A stretch of 64,000 nt of DNA from Neospora caninum Liverpool. Lineage: Eukaryota > Apicomplexa > Conoidasida > Eucoccidiorida > Sarcocystidae. Below are positions 20,911 to 32,372 of this stretch, piece after piece. A program made the translations under genes and the position numbers. Within the stretch, counting starts at the first letter, position 1; the number at the start of each line of letters is the position of its first letter. The notes beneath the pieces are model-generated. The model saw only the letters and a list, made by a program, of their open reading frames with translations. It ran no database searches and was not told the DNA's origin. The stretch covers positions 868,001 through 932,000 of the forward strand of contig NC_018389.1 of the NCBI RefSeq assembly GCF_000208865.1. Direction: 5' to 3'.

Positions 20911-23900
20911 ATGGCGGGCCCCGCGGTGTCGTCGGGTTCGGTCCCCCAGCAGGCGGTCTCTTGGAATTTCCTGGCGTATTTGATGACGTTTTGCGTCTTG
21001 GTTGTGCAGCAGATGGGACTGCTGTACTACTTGGCGAATTACTCTCTGGCGCTGCTGGCCATTGGGGCGTTTGACGTCTTTGTGCTCCTCTCGTTCCTGT
21101 CCAACAGCAGCGCGGACTTGGCGGCGCTCAAAGGCGCGACTTGCTGGGTGCTCTACGACTGGGCCTTGACAGTCAAGATTGTGATCTTCTTCTTCGTCGT
21201 CTTTGGCTCTGACCGCTTAGTCCAGGGCTTCATTTTTGACGGCCCCCACGGCACAATCGTCGAGGTTTCGCTCCTCGTCGTCCTCGCCTGCGTCGTCTAC
21301 GCCCTCCTAGGCTTCCGGGCCATGGAGCAACTCGTCGGAGGCGTTTCGCAGATCTCCACAGAGGCGATGCTTCTCACGGACTGCATCACGCACGTGGTCC
21401 TCGACTTCATCGACCTCACTGCAGCCTTCTTCACCTACTCAGCCTGCCCGCTAGCGATCAGCCAGCAAACGTCCTGGCTGCGGCTTGTCGTCGGCATCGT
21501 CATCTCTCTCGCCTTCTTCCTCCACGCCTACTCCTTCCCCTCAGTCGGCGCCCGCTCGCCCCTCCTTGAGAGGCAAGAAGAAAGATTTCACAAAGACACA
21601 GGAGACATCTTCATGAGCAGAAAACACGCCGCTCTCCTCGGCGTCTGCATCATCGACTTGCCTCTCGCCGCCGTCCGACTCTTCACCTGGGCGTACTACC
21701 CTACATACGAAGGTAAACACAAACGCTCTGAGGGAGCAGAAAAAACACAGAGACAGAGAGACAAGTCGAGGGACAGAGAGACATATACAGAGGGAAGAAC
21801 AGCAAGTATGCGTTGATACGTCATATGCAGATACCTAGGCAAAGGTATGAACCCATGCGTACACATCTACATCCATGGAGAGAGACAGGTGTCGACAGGT
21901 ATCGCCTGCTTTGGACTATGATCTGCGGCTTCGCGATTCACCAGTCCAGCTTTTGGCGTGTTTCGTTTCATATTCAGTTTCCCTCGCCACGTTTCTCGTT
22001 TCTCCTTTTCTGCCTGGCTCTCTGCATTCGCTCTCTCTGTTCGTCTTATCTCCAAAAACCAATGCTCTTTGTCTTGTCCCTTCCCTCGTCTCCTGCTCTT
22101 TCTTCTCTCGGTGTGTGGCGTCGGGACCCGAGTTTCCGCGGTCGCCGTGCGTCTTGTCTCCTCATTCTCGCTGTCCCTGTGGCGTCTTTGACTTCCCTGT
22201 TTGCGTCTCGTTCCTTTGTTCCCCTCAGATGGTAAGCAGGAGCTTCGTTCCGAAAAACTCTTCAGCAGTCGCCTCTCCATTCTTCGCCCTTCCTCTCTGG
22301 TCAACATGTTTCTGTCTTCTCGTGGGGGGTGCGAGTCGCTTGTCGAGCGAGGCAGAGAAGAAGGGAACATGAAAAGAAGCGGCACGCAGAAAAGCTGGAA
22401 GAAGCTCCAGAGACAAAGGGCGAGAAGGCGCGTATTGAAAAATACGCGACTGCAAAACCAGCGAGACAGGTCATGCGACTCGTCCTCTCCCACCCTGGAG
22501 AGAAGAGGAGGCGTCCGCAGCTGACGAATGTCTGTGTTTTCGTCCCAGATTCCGACACGGCGCGTTTTGGTCTCTCTTCTCTTTGTCGCGGAGGCGTTTT
22601 GTGTTTCCCTCTTTGAACGCGTTCGTCTTTTGTGGATGTGGCGCAGCCTCCTTCTGTGTAGTTCAGAGCCTCGCTTCGAACTCGTCTGCGGCCTCCGTCT
22701 TCTTGCTTCTCTCCTCTCTCACTTAGTCTCTGTCTCCCTCTTTGTCTCGAGTGTACTTCTTCTTTCTCGTCCGCTTCTGTGAGACTCGTGCTTACCAGTG
22801 CGGTCGAAGCAACGCGCGCAGGAGTGATCTGCAGGGAAACCGCACGCTCGCTCTGTCCCTGTTTTCATCGGAAGTCGGGAGAACCCGCGCAGGAGTCCTC
22901 TTCATCGAAATTTCGCGGCACTCAGATGTCACCCGCAACGCACGTTTTGCCGCCTGTTCCGCACGTGTTTTGCCCTCTCTTCTTTGTCTTGTGTATCTCT
23001 CCCTCGTGCCTGTCTTGTTCTTTCGGTCATGGCGAGAGCTGTTTTTCCCGGATTCCTGCGGCCTTCCAGGCTTCTCTCTCGCATGTGACGACAGCGCCGT
23101 TGCCCGCCGCCCTTTTTCGCGTGACTTCTCTTTCGCATGTCTTCTCCTTGTGCGTCTCACCTGTCTGCTGTCCCCTCGTTCCTCCGCTTTTTCGCAGGTT
23201 TCTCTCCTTTTCTCCTGAAGAACATTTGCTTCATTCCGCTGCAGTGCAGCCGCATCAGGCACGCCTCGCTGGCGGCGCACCTGAAGGCGAAACGCCAGCA
23301 CAAACTTCAGCTCCACTCTCTGCTGGCCGCGCGCGAGGCGACGACGACTTCTGCCACGACGTCGGCGGTCAAGCTGCAACAGCAGCAACTCCAAAAGTCT
23401 GTCGCGGCGATGGACACCCGGGAGGGAGTTGCGGCGCCGAGCGCAGGCCTCGGAAACGCCCGTGCTCTCGGCGAGCGCGGCGCGGAAATGGACAAGGACA
23501 GAGGAGACGCTGCAGCGGGAGCCCAAGGGGGACCGGTAGTTGGACAGACTGGACGCGACGCAGGCGCCGAGGCGGGTGGGAACGCCGGTGGAAAGAAGGG
23601 TGAGGAGTGAAAGAACTCAAGCGAGTTGAAAGAGAGCGGCAACGGGCTGTGTACATACACTCTGAAAAGGCCGAAAAGTGCATATATTCTCTTCCAGACT
23701 CACATGCATATTATATACATACATATGTTTCTGTAGTGCATATGTGGGTATGTTGATGTGTGGGCGCTCGTAGTGGCGTGCACGAGAAGGGAGGCGAGAC
23801 ACCAGGGGATGTCGGAGCGCGAGATGCAGAACGTTTGTAGGTCGCGGGGCAAAGTTCAAGAAATCGCTTTTCTGGTATGAGTGGATCTTTGTCTGTGCAT

Positions 23901-25604
23901 GGGCCCCTCTTTCGAGATGTATAACTGAAGCTCTCTACATGTAATCGATGATTTAGGGAGTTCGACATTCTCGTCGAAGTGAGGGTAAAAGCAGAAAATG
24001 GAGGTTGAGGTGGCGAGGAGGGTCAGAACATCGTGCAAACGGTCTGGTGTTTTATGTCCGTTTCCCCCGGTCGCTTGCACCGATCTCGGTGATCTCTGCG
24101 TGTGTCTTCTCTTCTCTTTGGCGCCGTGTGTTGTCTCAGGTCGAGCACGGAAACACGACGAGGCAGCTCGCCAGTCGTGGTGCTCTGGATTTCTGCAAAC
24201 CCTTTGCTGCTGCCGCCCTTGCGGCACTGGGGGTCAGAAAGGACGCAATCTGCTCGATGAAATTGACTTGGATGACGACAGCGCGATGACTGAGGAGGAC
24301 CGCATGTGAGCATTCCCTGACTCCGCCCCGGCTGCGATCCGTTGGTTCTGGAGCTCTCTTCTCTGGTTTGTTTCCTCGCCGCATGGCCGCAGTTTTTTAT
24401 GTCTGTGCACCTGCGGGTAGATCCATCAACGTCTCGCCCTCTCTTCCTATACAAAAGGTGTCGAGATCCGTGTTTCGAGAAATGCAGGTGTATAAGAGAT
24501 GTGTAATCCGAGGGGAGAGACACTAGGTAGGGGTGTACATACAGCGCGGAAAAGCTTCTGCTGTATGTCGTTCCCGTTCACACTCGTCCACGAGGCGTTT
24601 CTCCTAATGGACAGGCAATCATGTTTCGTGGGGTTTTCTCTCTAACGTGTGCGTCGGTGTGCTTTGCGACCGTTTCTGTTCATATTTAGACTGGATTACA
24701 CGTTCTGTTGTTTCCTCTTTTATGCTTCTCCGGTGCATGCTGTGCCTTTTCCCATCTGAACAGGCTCGCAAGGCTAGCCGAACTGTGCCGCACGGCTTCT
24801 GGGAAGACTCGCAAGTTGCCAGTGAAAGGATTCACCTTCAAGAGAGTAATCCAGAAACTATACTTCTCCTACAAGGTCCGTCCGTGTTCTCTAGGTAGTT
24901 TCATTTATCGTGCCTTTTTCGTCTGTTTCTCTTCCTCGTCGTCGCATTCCCCTTTTCTGACGAATTCCTATGCATCTTAACGTCGTGACAACCCACATAT
25001 AGCGCATCGAAACGGTCTTCTCTAGCCTATTTCGCAGTGCCCCCAAGGTTTTCGTTTGTCTGTTTTTGGATTTCGGAGCCTTCCATCCCCCCCCCCCTTT
25101 TTCGGGACGGAAACTTCACCAGTCAGATTTCTCTCCTCTGCGCTCTTGTGTCCCTTTTATCTCCCTTTCTTCACTCATTTTTCGTTCCGAGGTGACTTTC
25201 CCTCTCGGTCATCTTTCGGCTCGGGTTTTCCTTTTTCTAGGTCGGAGGAAGACGGGGTGTCGCCTCGCTGCTCGACAATGCGTTAAAGGTGACGTTCTGG
25301 AAAGAATTGAGGATCGCCATCCCCTTCGTGGCCACCTGGATTTGCCAAATCGCCATTGTCGCGTGTCTCTTCTTCTTCTACAACGTAAGTCTATCGCTGA
25401 TATACACATAGAGTATATAGATCTAATTAAACTGGATACGAATATTCATTTTGTTCAAGGAACGCGCATGAATATATGCGGATATATATATATATAAATA
25501 TATACATATGCGTGTGTATACGCAGATCTCTATAGCAGTCGATCTATCTCTCTTTGTACACACATGCATGCATATGTCTCTGTCATGCATTCGAGGGATA
25601 AACA

Positions 25605-25643
<39 letters not shown>

Positions 25644-28600
25644 ATGTTCATGGGGTTTTCCGGTGTGTCTGGTGTGTTGGCTCTCCAGGATTCCCCTGTT
25701 TTTCCAATTCAGATGTTTTCTCTCAAGTCGATGCGAGAGCAGCCGTGGCCGTGGAGTGACATTCCCGTGGAGCTCCAAGTCTGCTTCATCATCACGTGTG
25801 GGCACTTCCTGATGCTCGTCTCCTGCTGGTTTCTCTCGGCGCCGCTTCTGGACGTTCTCTTTGTCTCCTTTTTCGGCTCTCTAAAGCTGCTTTCCTTCTT
25901 CCTCATGGTCCTTACCTTCCGAGATTTTGGCGTCTTCAACAGTATTTTCAATCTGCATCTCTACGTGATGGACTTCGGCAAATATGCCATCTTCATCTTC
26001 ACACTCGTGCCGGTGAGAAGGCAAACGCCCCTGGGAGAAAAGGCGAAATTCCGAGAGGAGGCTGAAGAGAAAAAGGAGAGAGGAGAAAAGGGAAGCGAAT
26101 GCAGAGAACAGGCGAAGCGGCACACGGCAGAGGAAAACAGGAAAATTAACGCAAGGAGTCAGCGCAGGAACGACGAGGAGAAAGACGGAACAAGCACCAG
26201 CCTGGCGAAGAACACCAGAGCCTCAACGCGGTGTCCTCTTTTTCTCCCCTCTATCTTTCGCCCTCAGACCCCCTGCTAGGTTCCACCATGGCGTCTATGT
26301 ATGTTTCGCCGTCTCTCTTTCTCTTTTCAGGTGTCTGATCCGCCTTCTCTGTTCAGATGCCTGATGTGTGTTTGCGGTCATGACCCCGTCTCCTGTGTGT
26401 GATGCTTGGAAGAAAACATGGATGCATTCCCGTAGGCAGATATATTTGTGCACGCATACGTGCATCTATGCATGATTATCTTTTACATTTGTTATCTGTA
26501 TAAGTCGGGGTGGGGCATGGAATGGATGTGTCTCTTTTTCCTGCTCTCCGAATGGCGTTTCCGGTATTCTTTCTGGTCTTCTTTTCAGATGATCGGCGTC
26601 CTGTATACTCTCTACCCCGTGCTCTGCGTGATGCTGGGCAGACAGTACATTACGTACATTGTCCCTCCACCTCGGATCGGGAAATTCCGCAGAGTGCAAA
26701 CGGTGCTCGATGCGGCGCGACACGGCGGCGAAGCAGACTTTGCACGTGAGTTGGATTCCCCTTTCTTTCGAGGAAGCAAGATTCCCTTTTCTTTTCTGGA
26801 AGCAAAGGAATCCCCCTTCTTTTCTGAGGAAGCAAAGAATTCCCTTTTGTGGAGGCAAAGCAACACCAGGGTGGTTCATCTATGGCAGTCTAGCCTCTTC
26901 TTGTGGGAAACCTGGTGCCCAAGACCACACGGTTCCTAGCCACTCTTTTCATTGCCATGTGAAGTGTAAATGTAGTGGTTTCTAGAGACTGGATCTCCCT
27001 TTTTTCTGAGCATCGTTTCGAGCGTCGCACAGCCTCTCCGTCCGGGGACGAGGGTCGTGATCACAGTAGCATTTGCGGAGATTTCTCTCGCTTTCTCGGC
27101 ACGACGCGAAAACATACAGTAGACCGAGGATCACCGTCGGGCTATTTCGATCCTTGTCTTCAAGGGGAACTCTATTTCAAAGGGGGTTCCTTCGATGTAA
27201 GTCGTAGCCATGGGGACACAGAAAGCGCACGCCCCAGCTGTCGCCCGCCGTGTCTGTCTTCTTGGGTGGCGTTTCCTTCGCAAATTTGATGTGTCACGGG
27301 CGATCTGATATCCCTCTCGTCTTCTTTCCGTTCAACCGTTTCTGGACCTTTCTCGAGCGTCACCTTCCTGTTCGCAAACTTCTGGTGTCTTTTGCAGAAC
27401 TCGAGACGCATCCGCGAGGCGACGAAGCAGGGGTTGTGGCGACAGTGTGTCTCATGGTTTTCCTCAACTGCTCCCACATGCTCGCCCCGATCTCGATGAA
27501 TCAGCTGCTTGTGGGCCCAAACATGATCAAGGCCGTGAGGTAAGCCAAAGGGGGACGGAGAAAGAGGACGAGAGACCGCCCACACAAGCGAGGTTCTCTC
27601 TGGTTCTCATGTTGCTTCAGAGGCGCGAAAACGCATTTCTACGGGCAGATCGAAGGCTTGCTGCTCCAAGTCGCGGGATCTTTCTTCCTATGCATTCCTT
27701 TGTGTGCACTTTCTGTCTTTGTCTTTTCTTCTCGTTAGGCTCAACGACGGCCTGCTGCGCGTGCACTGGCGCCAGCTCCTCATTACCGTCTTGCTGCGCG
27801 CATGGTGTTTCGTTCTTTACCTGACTTTCCCGAACAGCATAACCTACAGCAAGGACCCGGACGCTATCGAGAGCGTTCTCGAGGTGAGCGGTGTCGCGAC
27901 GCAGAAAGAGAGGGGGGCGGGTTCTCTTGGAGGCGGTGTTTCCTCTAAACGCGCCGGCAGCGTGGAAAGCCCGGGTGGGTTCCGTTATCGGGTGTTTGCG
28001 CCCCGTCTGCTAGGTCGATTTGTTGGTCTCCATTGTGGATCAGTCACAGCCGTAAACGTGGTGTTTTTGTTCTTTCCCTTTTGGGTCTTCAGCACTACAC
28101 CAGCCCTGGAGGCGCGTGGTATGAACGTTTTTCCTTCGCATCTGTCGTCTTCCTCGCCCACATTGTCCTCATGTTTTTCTACATGGTTTTTTCGCAAATC
28201 TGCCGTCTCCTTGCGCTGCGGCGTTTCGAAAACAAAGCCATGTTCAAGGACCTTGCGCTCCTCTGGCTGCAGAGAAAAGGTACCCCGCCCGTCAAAGCAG
28301 ATGTGTCTTAGGCCTCTCGATAGGAAAACAGGCACGAGGTGTACCAGCGCCCCTGTGGAAATGCTCAGAGCTTGATATCTTTTTGTATATTCATGCATGT
28401 TATATCCGTGCGTAGGCATCGATACCATGCTACGTGTTCGTCTTCCCGTCGGTGTGGACAACCGCATTTTTTGTGGAAGGAGGGAGAGGTGTCGGCTGTT
28501 GTGTCTCACGAGAGACAGGGTGGCGGTTCAAGGTGTCTCGGTAAACATTCGCGCGGGACGTTCCGTCCTGACGAATGCAGTGCCTGACCGTTCATGCGCC

Positions 28601-28888
28601 TCGTTCTAAGACAGGGGGATGTGTGCCGCCACAAACACAGGCGCAAAGGAAAGTGTGTTTGTTTAACACAGGCGCAAAGGAAAGTGTGTTTGTTTGTCCC
28701 ATTCTTTCTCTTCAGAGGAAAAGCTGAACGAGATAGCACTCGCAGCAGCGACAGGTCGCGCGTCCATTCCGCCGCAGTCTCCTTCGTCTCGGCACGCCGA
28801 AACTCGCGAAGTTCGATTGATTGTGGAAAAATATTTTGCCCATTGTTTCCACACCTCCCCCGGCGACTTTTTGCCTGGATTCTTCTGA
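20911..28888 (+). CDS. Polytopic membrane protein, 909 aa, 11 exons, unnamed family
   Basis: Exons: 20911-21712, 23198-23599, 24140-24305, 24764-24875, 25241-25384, 25713-26012, 26589-26745, 27398-27539, 27739-27883, 28093-28279 and 28716-28888 (TGA). They total 910 codons with every phase matching. The start is MAGPAVSSGS at the end of the pyrimidine-rich leader. Exon 1 carries about seven hydrophobic spans (residues ~18-40, 44-63, 82-99, 115-136, 158-178, 189-208, 240-260). Exons 2-4 encode a polar loop (~270-495) with Gln-rich, Gly/Ala-rich and acidic parts and a cysteine cluster (TLCCCRPCG). Exons 5-10 add six to eight more spans, for 13-15 in all. The tail is soluble. Two hydrophobic halves round a cytosol-like loop suggest a transporter or channel-like scaffold, but I see no transporter motif and do not recognise the family. 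Some introns hold repeats. Confidence 0.88.
25605..25640. repeat. (TA)n microsatellite in intron 5 of the membrane-protein gene
   Basis: An uninterrupted TA run lies about 75 bases upstream of the exon 6 acceptor at 25712. A second AT-rich tract is at 25481-25505. Confidence 0.9.
26750..26880 (+). repeat. Imperfect short tandem repeat just after exon 7
   Basis: Three to four degenerate copies of a unit of about 30 bp (ATTCCCTTTTCTTTTCTGGA then AGCAAAG) begin within ten bases of the exon 7 donor at 26746. Each copy pairs a pyrimidine tract with an AG, so each resembles a weak acceptor. Confidence 0.7.
28634..28695 (+). repeat. Perfect 31-bp tandem duplication in intron 10
   Basis: Two identical adjacent 31-bp copies start at 28634 and 28665 (AACACAGGCGCAAAGGAAAG then TGTGTTTGTTT). 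The second copy ends 20 bases before the last exon of the membrane-protein gene, so the duplication lies in the acceptor/branch-point zone. Confidence 0.9.
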
Positions 28889-30715
28889 AAAGCTCGCCTT
28901 GTTTCGGAGGGATTCAAGAAAAATGCGAAGGTTTTTTTTTTTCATTTGCCCCCGCTTTCGCTGTTAAGCGGTTGAGACTCTCCCTTGTTTTCAGGGATCC
29001 TAGGCGTTTCCGTTCCCGCCGCCTTCTGTCGTCTCTTGGTTTCTCGTGCTGTCCCTCCGTCTGCGCTCGTTGTCTTTCTCCGTGTCCGCTGTCTCTTCTC
29101 TGCGTAGCTGGTCTCTCGTTTCTCTGTTTCTCATCTCGCTGGCATCATCTCTCGCTCCAAACCCATCCCTTGAACCGTCTCCCTCGTCTTCTTCGTGTCG
29201 CTACTTACCTTCCTTCTTGCCGTGTTACCCTTTCTATCTCGGTTCACTCCTCCCGATCGCTGTGTCTACCCGTCGTTGTTCCTTCTGTTTCTGTTTTGTC
29301 TCCTTCCACATCCTGCTCTGTCTCCGGTTTCTGGTCCTCTCTCTCCTCCCCGTCCTTTTGTTTTTCTGCACCCGGTGGCGGCTCTCTGTGCCGGTGTCTG
29401 AACAGAAAAGTAGTGTGTCTTCGCGGCTCACCGAAAGACCCTTTTCTAGTCCAGGGGAAAACAACGCGATAGAGGTAACTTTCCGAGGTCGATCATTTTT
29501 TGTGGTTCTCTACCGCCTTCGATGCTGAGCTGTACGTCTTCGATTCCCGTGGTACCAAAATAAACACGTAGTGTTCTTCGCCGTCTCGCCCTTCACGCCG
29601 CTCTCATGTAACCCACGACCAGGGAAAGAAGGCAGAAAGTCGTTTCTAAAATATGTATGTATATATATATATATATATATATGAGTACCTGTGTACCGAC
29701 ATATATGCAGAGATATATGTAAGAGAGACAAGCATGAAAGTGCTTTTTAAGAATATGTGTAAAGTCGAATATACATATATATATGTATGTATATAAAGAG
29801 AAATGTGCACAGTCTGTGGAACGGGTCCTAGTTGCGCATGGTCTGAAGAGCGAGAGGTGCCAATGCACCGCGTACAGACTAGCACTGCATGTAGGCATCA
29901 AGGATGACTATCTGAGATTCTAGATTCGAGTAATCGTTTTTGGAAGGCTGCCCCGCCACACAGAGAGTCGAAATCGCGTGGACGCAGCTGTGAAACTTCT
30001 CGGTGTCTTGTCGAGAGGCGCCGAGGCGTTTCCCTTGTCGGGAAAAACGAGGCAACGTTTTTGCAAGCTAAAGCGACAAACATCCGAACAGATGTTACTC
30101 TCGTTCGGAGGAAAGTCCAGAGAGTCAGCCCTTTTTTCGCGGAGAGAGGATCCCCGGGGCGACACCAACTGGTGGAAGAGAGAAGGGGAGGCCCGCACGA
30201 CGCGCATCGAGCAGATACGCTTGCGGCGTTTTAAAGATACATGCACTTTTTCAGCTTCCCTGTGAACTTTTTCTTCCAGGAACTGGGAGGAAACCGTAGA
30301 GAATTTAGGGAGGGGTTGTAGAGGATCGACAACGAAAAGCAAATGCGCTTCTGTTTCAGTGCGCGGTCGCACTCGTCAGAGGAAGAAAGAGAAGCACGGA
30401 GCGAGTGGAGAACAGAAAATGAGAAGGAAGGGGACAGAAATGGGGGCGTAGGCAGAGAGAAGGCGAGAGACGAGGAGGGGAGACAAGCAGCCAAGCAGGG
30501 CACGCGAAAGAAATGAAGAAGACGACGGTAGGACAACAGGAGCAACAAGCGTGATGCTAAGACGAGAATAGTTCCGTACCCGTGCATGTATCGCTTTCAT
30601 GGACAGCAAACTCAGAGACCGCAGAGTTAGTTTGCAACTGAGGCGCAGCGTCTTTCCTCGTATATGTACGCATATGTCGACACATGTGTCTGTTTACACC
30701 TCTTTTTCATTTGTA
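28889..30715. other. Convergent intergenic region
   Basis: The stops of a plus-strand gene (28888) and a minus-strand gene (30716) face each other here, so both 3' UTRs lie inside. There is a poly-T run at about 28932-28942, pyrimidine-rich sequence at 29000-29400 and TA microsatellites at about 29657-29685 and 29770-29795. A minus-strand frame at 29920-30372 looks weakly coding-like but has no start or splice link. Confidence 0.5.
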
Positions 30716-32339
30716 TCAAGATGTCTTTGAGTATACGCCTACATCTCTATGTGCGCATAGCTTTTGCGCATAGGTGCATGTTGACTTGTCTATCTTTTCT
30801 TGATAGCACGCGTGTTTGCATGTGCTTTCTTGTCTCCCTTTCCTCGTTTCTTCGACTTGACTAGAGTTGCAAGAGGGTTGAGGAGAAGGCAAGGAACGGA
30901 AGAGGCGGCGGCAGCACTTCCTGGGCTGCAGCCAAACAGGCAACGAGGGGAAAGGCGCAGTTTTCCTGAGGGGACAACGCTGCCGTCGCAGCGAAGAATC
31001 GAAAATCGTAGAGGGTGGCGAGGAACGGGGGAAAAGGGGACGAATTTGATGGCGATGCATGCACGAGAGTCGAGCAAAGGAGAGGAAACGGGCCAGGAAG
31101 ACTAACGAGGAAAAGACGGGGAAGAGCTTCCCTGTACCGCAGCAGCCGGAGGGCAGGAGACGGCGAAGAACACACAGTGAGGGGGACAGGGGGAGATGGC
31201 TGAAATGAAATGTGGAGGCTTCAGAGGTAGGAAAAAACGCCGCCTCAGCAGCAAGAGTAGTGGACGAAGAGAACAACAGAGCAGAGAGCGGAAGATCAGC
31301 TAAACAGTGCGATGAACAGAAAGCCAAGTAACACAAGAGAGGAAGGGACGGGAGAAAAACAAGGACGAATAACAGAAAAGATGAAACAAGCAGGGAGTAG
31401 AGAGGTGCTGACGTGAAGAGAGGAGGAACACAAGAGACACGAACGTTCAAAAGTGCCTGTGGCGAAACGAAGAACCAGGGAAGAAGAAAAGCCATCTGAA
31501 GAAGACGCTAAGAACGAATCCGCTAAGCATCGCCTCTCATCCGTTCTCCACGTACACTTACACGCTTGCATTCGGAGGCCTCAAAGCGTTTTCGATAGCT
31601 TCGTGAAGTCTTCTTGATCGCTCTTCTGTTGTGCTTCTCTCGTCGTTTTCCCGTCCCCGTTTTTCTTGTCCTTTCGCTCCTTCCTTTTCGTCTGCGTCCT
31701 CTTCTCCCAAAGTACTTGTTCGCAGGGTCTGAGGGATAGCGTGCGCACTCCTGTCTCCTGCGGAAACCGCGAAACAGGGAAAGGACGAAGACAACGATTT
31801 CGGCTTCCTCTGTTTCTCCCGTGAGTCGTACCTTCCGCCCGCTGTATCGGTACAGGAGACACTGTCGACAGGGGTTTTGCTGCCTCTTCTACTTTCCTTC
31901 AGGGAGCAGAACAATGCAGAAAAGATCACCTTGACGCCTGCTGCAGTCCGAACCTCGCGGGGAGGTCTGTGGGCGGGGATCCCGCGAATCCGACAGCAAA
32001 GGAGATGCCTTAAGCGAGCCTTTTTCTGATTTGCGTTGTTGTCGCTCTGATCCGGGATGAATAAATGTAGATAGAGTGATAGAGAGGTATACATGCACGT
32101 CTCCTTCTCGCGACGCACGTATTCGCGTGTAGAGTTACGCGCACAGATTGAATTCCAGCACGCATATCTATCTGTGTCTATCATCACGTGTGTCTGCGGC
32201 TGGGAAGTCGGAGTTTGCAGAGACTTGAGATCAAGAGCAACACACCCCTGGCAAACCACCTGCACACACCTGCAAATTATCTATGTATATATGTATATGT
32301 ATGTATATATGTATATGTATGTATATATGTATATGTATG

Positions 32340-32372
<33 letters not shown>

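Noticed and set aside
30862..31495. Minus-strand frame of about 259 codons ending at 30716
   Set aside because: Only its last 145 bases after the CAACTCTAG acceptor fit the seven-exon gene. The rest is an intronic pyrimidine tract.
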